From Chlamydia trachomatis (lineage in GTDB: Bacteria; Chlamydiota; Chlamydiia; Chlamydiales; 2-12-FULL-49-11), in contig CAMBTZ010000005.1 in the NCBI GenBank assembly GCA_945870925.1, positions 1-22,149 on the forward strand: a stretch of 22,149 bases of DNA, written 5' to 3'. The translations under genes and the position numbers were made by a program. Every line of letters starts with the position of its first letter. The first letter of the stretch is position 1. Below are positions 21,940 through 22,149 of the stretch, piece after piece. Below the pieces are notes generated by a model. It did not search any database. It had not been told where the DNA came from and saw only the letters and a list, made by a program, of their open reading frames with translations.

Positions 21940-22149
21940 AGCAAGACATAAGCAAGCAGCAGAAGCTCTTAAAGAAGCTTATCTCGATCAGACAAAATTC
22001 CCCCATTACCAAAAATTAGAAGCCGAGCTCAATCTTCCAAAAATCGACTACAATCCCGAAAGTCTATCTGACCGTTATCATGAGCATTTACATATGGCTA
22101 CAATTTCACTTAAGGAATACTCCTTTCTGCCAAATGTCTCTCATTTAGA
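21932..22149 (+). CDS. Unrecognised protein, N-terminal part (runs off window)
   Basis: A frame opening with GTG at 21932, overlapping the ABC-F stop by 8 nt, stays open for 72 codons to the window edge. The predicted product starts VDKARHKQAAEALKEAYLD, is helical and charged, and continues with LEAELNLPKIDYNPESL and an HEHLHMATISLKEYS stretch. It has no signal peptide or membrane segment and I do not recognise it; it does not look like Maf, the product expected after this ABC-F gene in Chlamydia. The coupled position and the uninterrupted frame support a real gene. An in-frame ATG at 22094 is a later alternative start. Confidence 0.65.
   Translation, partial: MDKARHKQAAEALKEAYLDQTKFPHYQKLEAELNLPKIDYNPESLSDRYHEHLHMATISLKEYSFLPNVSHL

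Noticed and set aside
1..22149. CRISPR arrays, tRNA or rRNA genes, transposases, prophage genes
   Set aside because: Read on both strands; no regularly spaced repeats, no cloverleaf with TTCRA arm, no rRNA conserved blocks and no transposase or phage motifs were recognised.

Overview
The window reads as chromosomal DNA of an AT-rich member of the Chlamydiae, most likely an environmental or Chlamydia-like lineage rather than Chlamydiaceae proper. The evidence is the gene content and order. glyA-clpP-dapF follows the order I recall for the Chlamydia CT432-CT431-CT430 block. A coiled-coil/zinc-ribbon CdsZ (CT398) homologue is present, and xerC sits next to a YbiT-like ABC-F gene as in CT347/CT348. 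The serine hydroxymethyltransferase is of the long chlamydial type. These assignments come from memory of the families; no search was run. Several genes are not in the classical chlamydial set: alanine dehydrogenase, an EmrAB-type efflux operon, an exported SOD, a pyruvyl-transferase-like protein and a CheD-like protein.

Layout. 1-2020 (+): the 3' end of a type II secretion secretin (gspD), then two overlapping genes, a TPR-like lipoprotein and a YidD-like protein with a signal peptide. 2021-3388 (-): the ribosome-assembly GTPase der, abutting the previous gene tail to tail. 3389-3611: spacer with two strong hairpins. 3612-8119 (+): an overlapping four-gene unit encoding an outer-membrane factor, an EmrA-like adaptor, an EmrB-like MFS pump and an OsmC-type thiol peroxidase. 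8153-11758 (-): a SNF2 helicase with an N-terminal SWIM zinc finger. 11867-13429 (+): two accessory genes, an exported pyruvyl-transferase-like protein and an orphan CheD-like deamidase-fold protein with its own good promoter. 13436-14629 (-): the RNase P RNA gene (rnpB) 7 nt downstream of cdsZ. 14743-18738 (+): glyA, clpP, dapF and ald. 18754-20341 (-): an exported Fe/Mn SOD and xerC. 20365-22149 (+): ybiT-type ABC-F, then an unrecognised gene running off the window.

How the genes fit together. glyA, dapF and ald bear on alanine, D-amino acid and meso-diaminopimelate supply. Chlamydial GlyA and DapF are reported to have moonlighting racemase activity, so this block may feed stem-peptide synthesis for the minimal chlamydial peptidoglycan. 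The efflux operon should form a complete envelope-spanning pump.

The most unusual item is the CheD-like protein at 12896-13429. It keeps the Thr-Cys-His spacing of the Thermotoga CheD active site, yet no chemotaxis gene is nearby, so it is a candidate host-directed or repurposed deamidase. Secondary signals are a dispersed palindromic repeat in three intergenic or gene-end positions, a REP-like hairpin, several promoters placed so close to start codons that the transcripts would be leaderless, and a 23-nt divergent xerC/ABC-F spacer inside an inverted repeat. No tRNA, CRISPR array, transposase or rRNA was seen.
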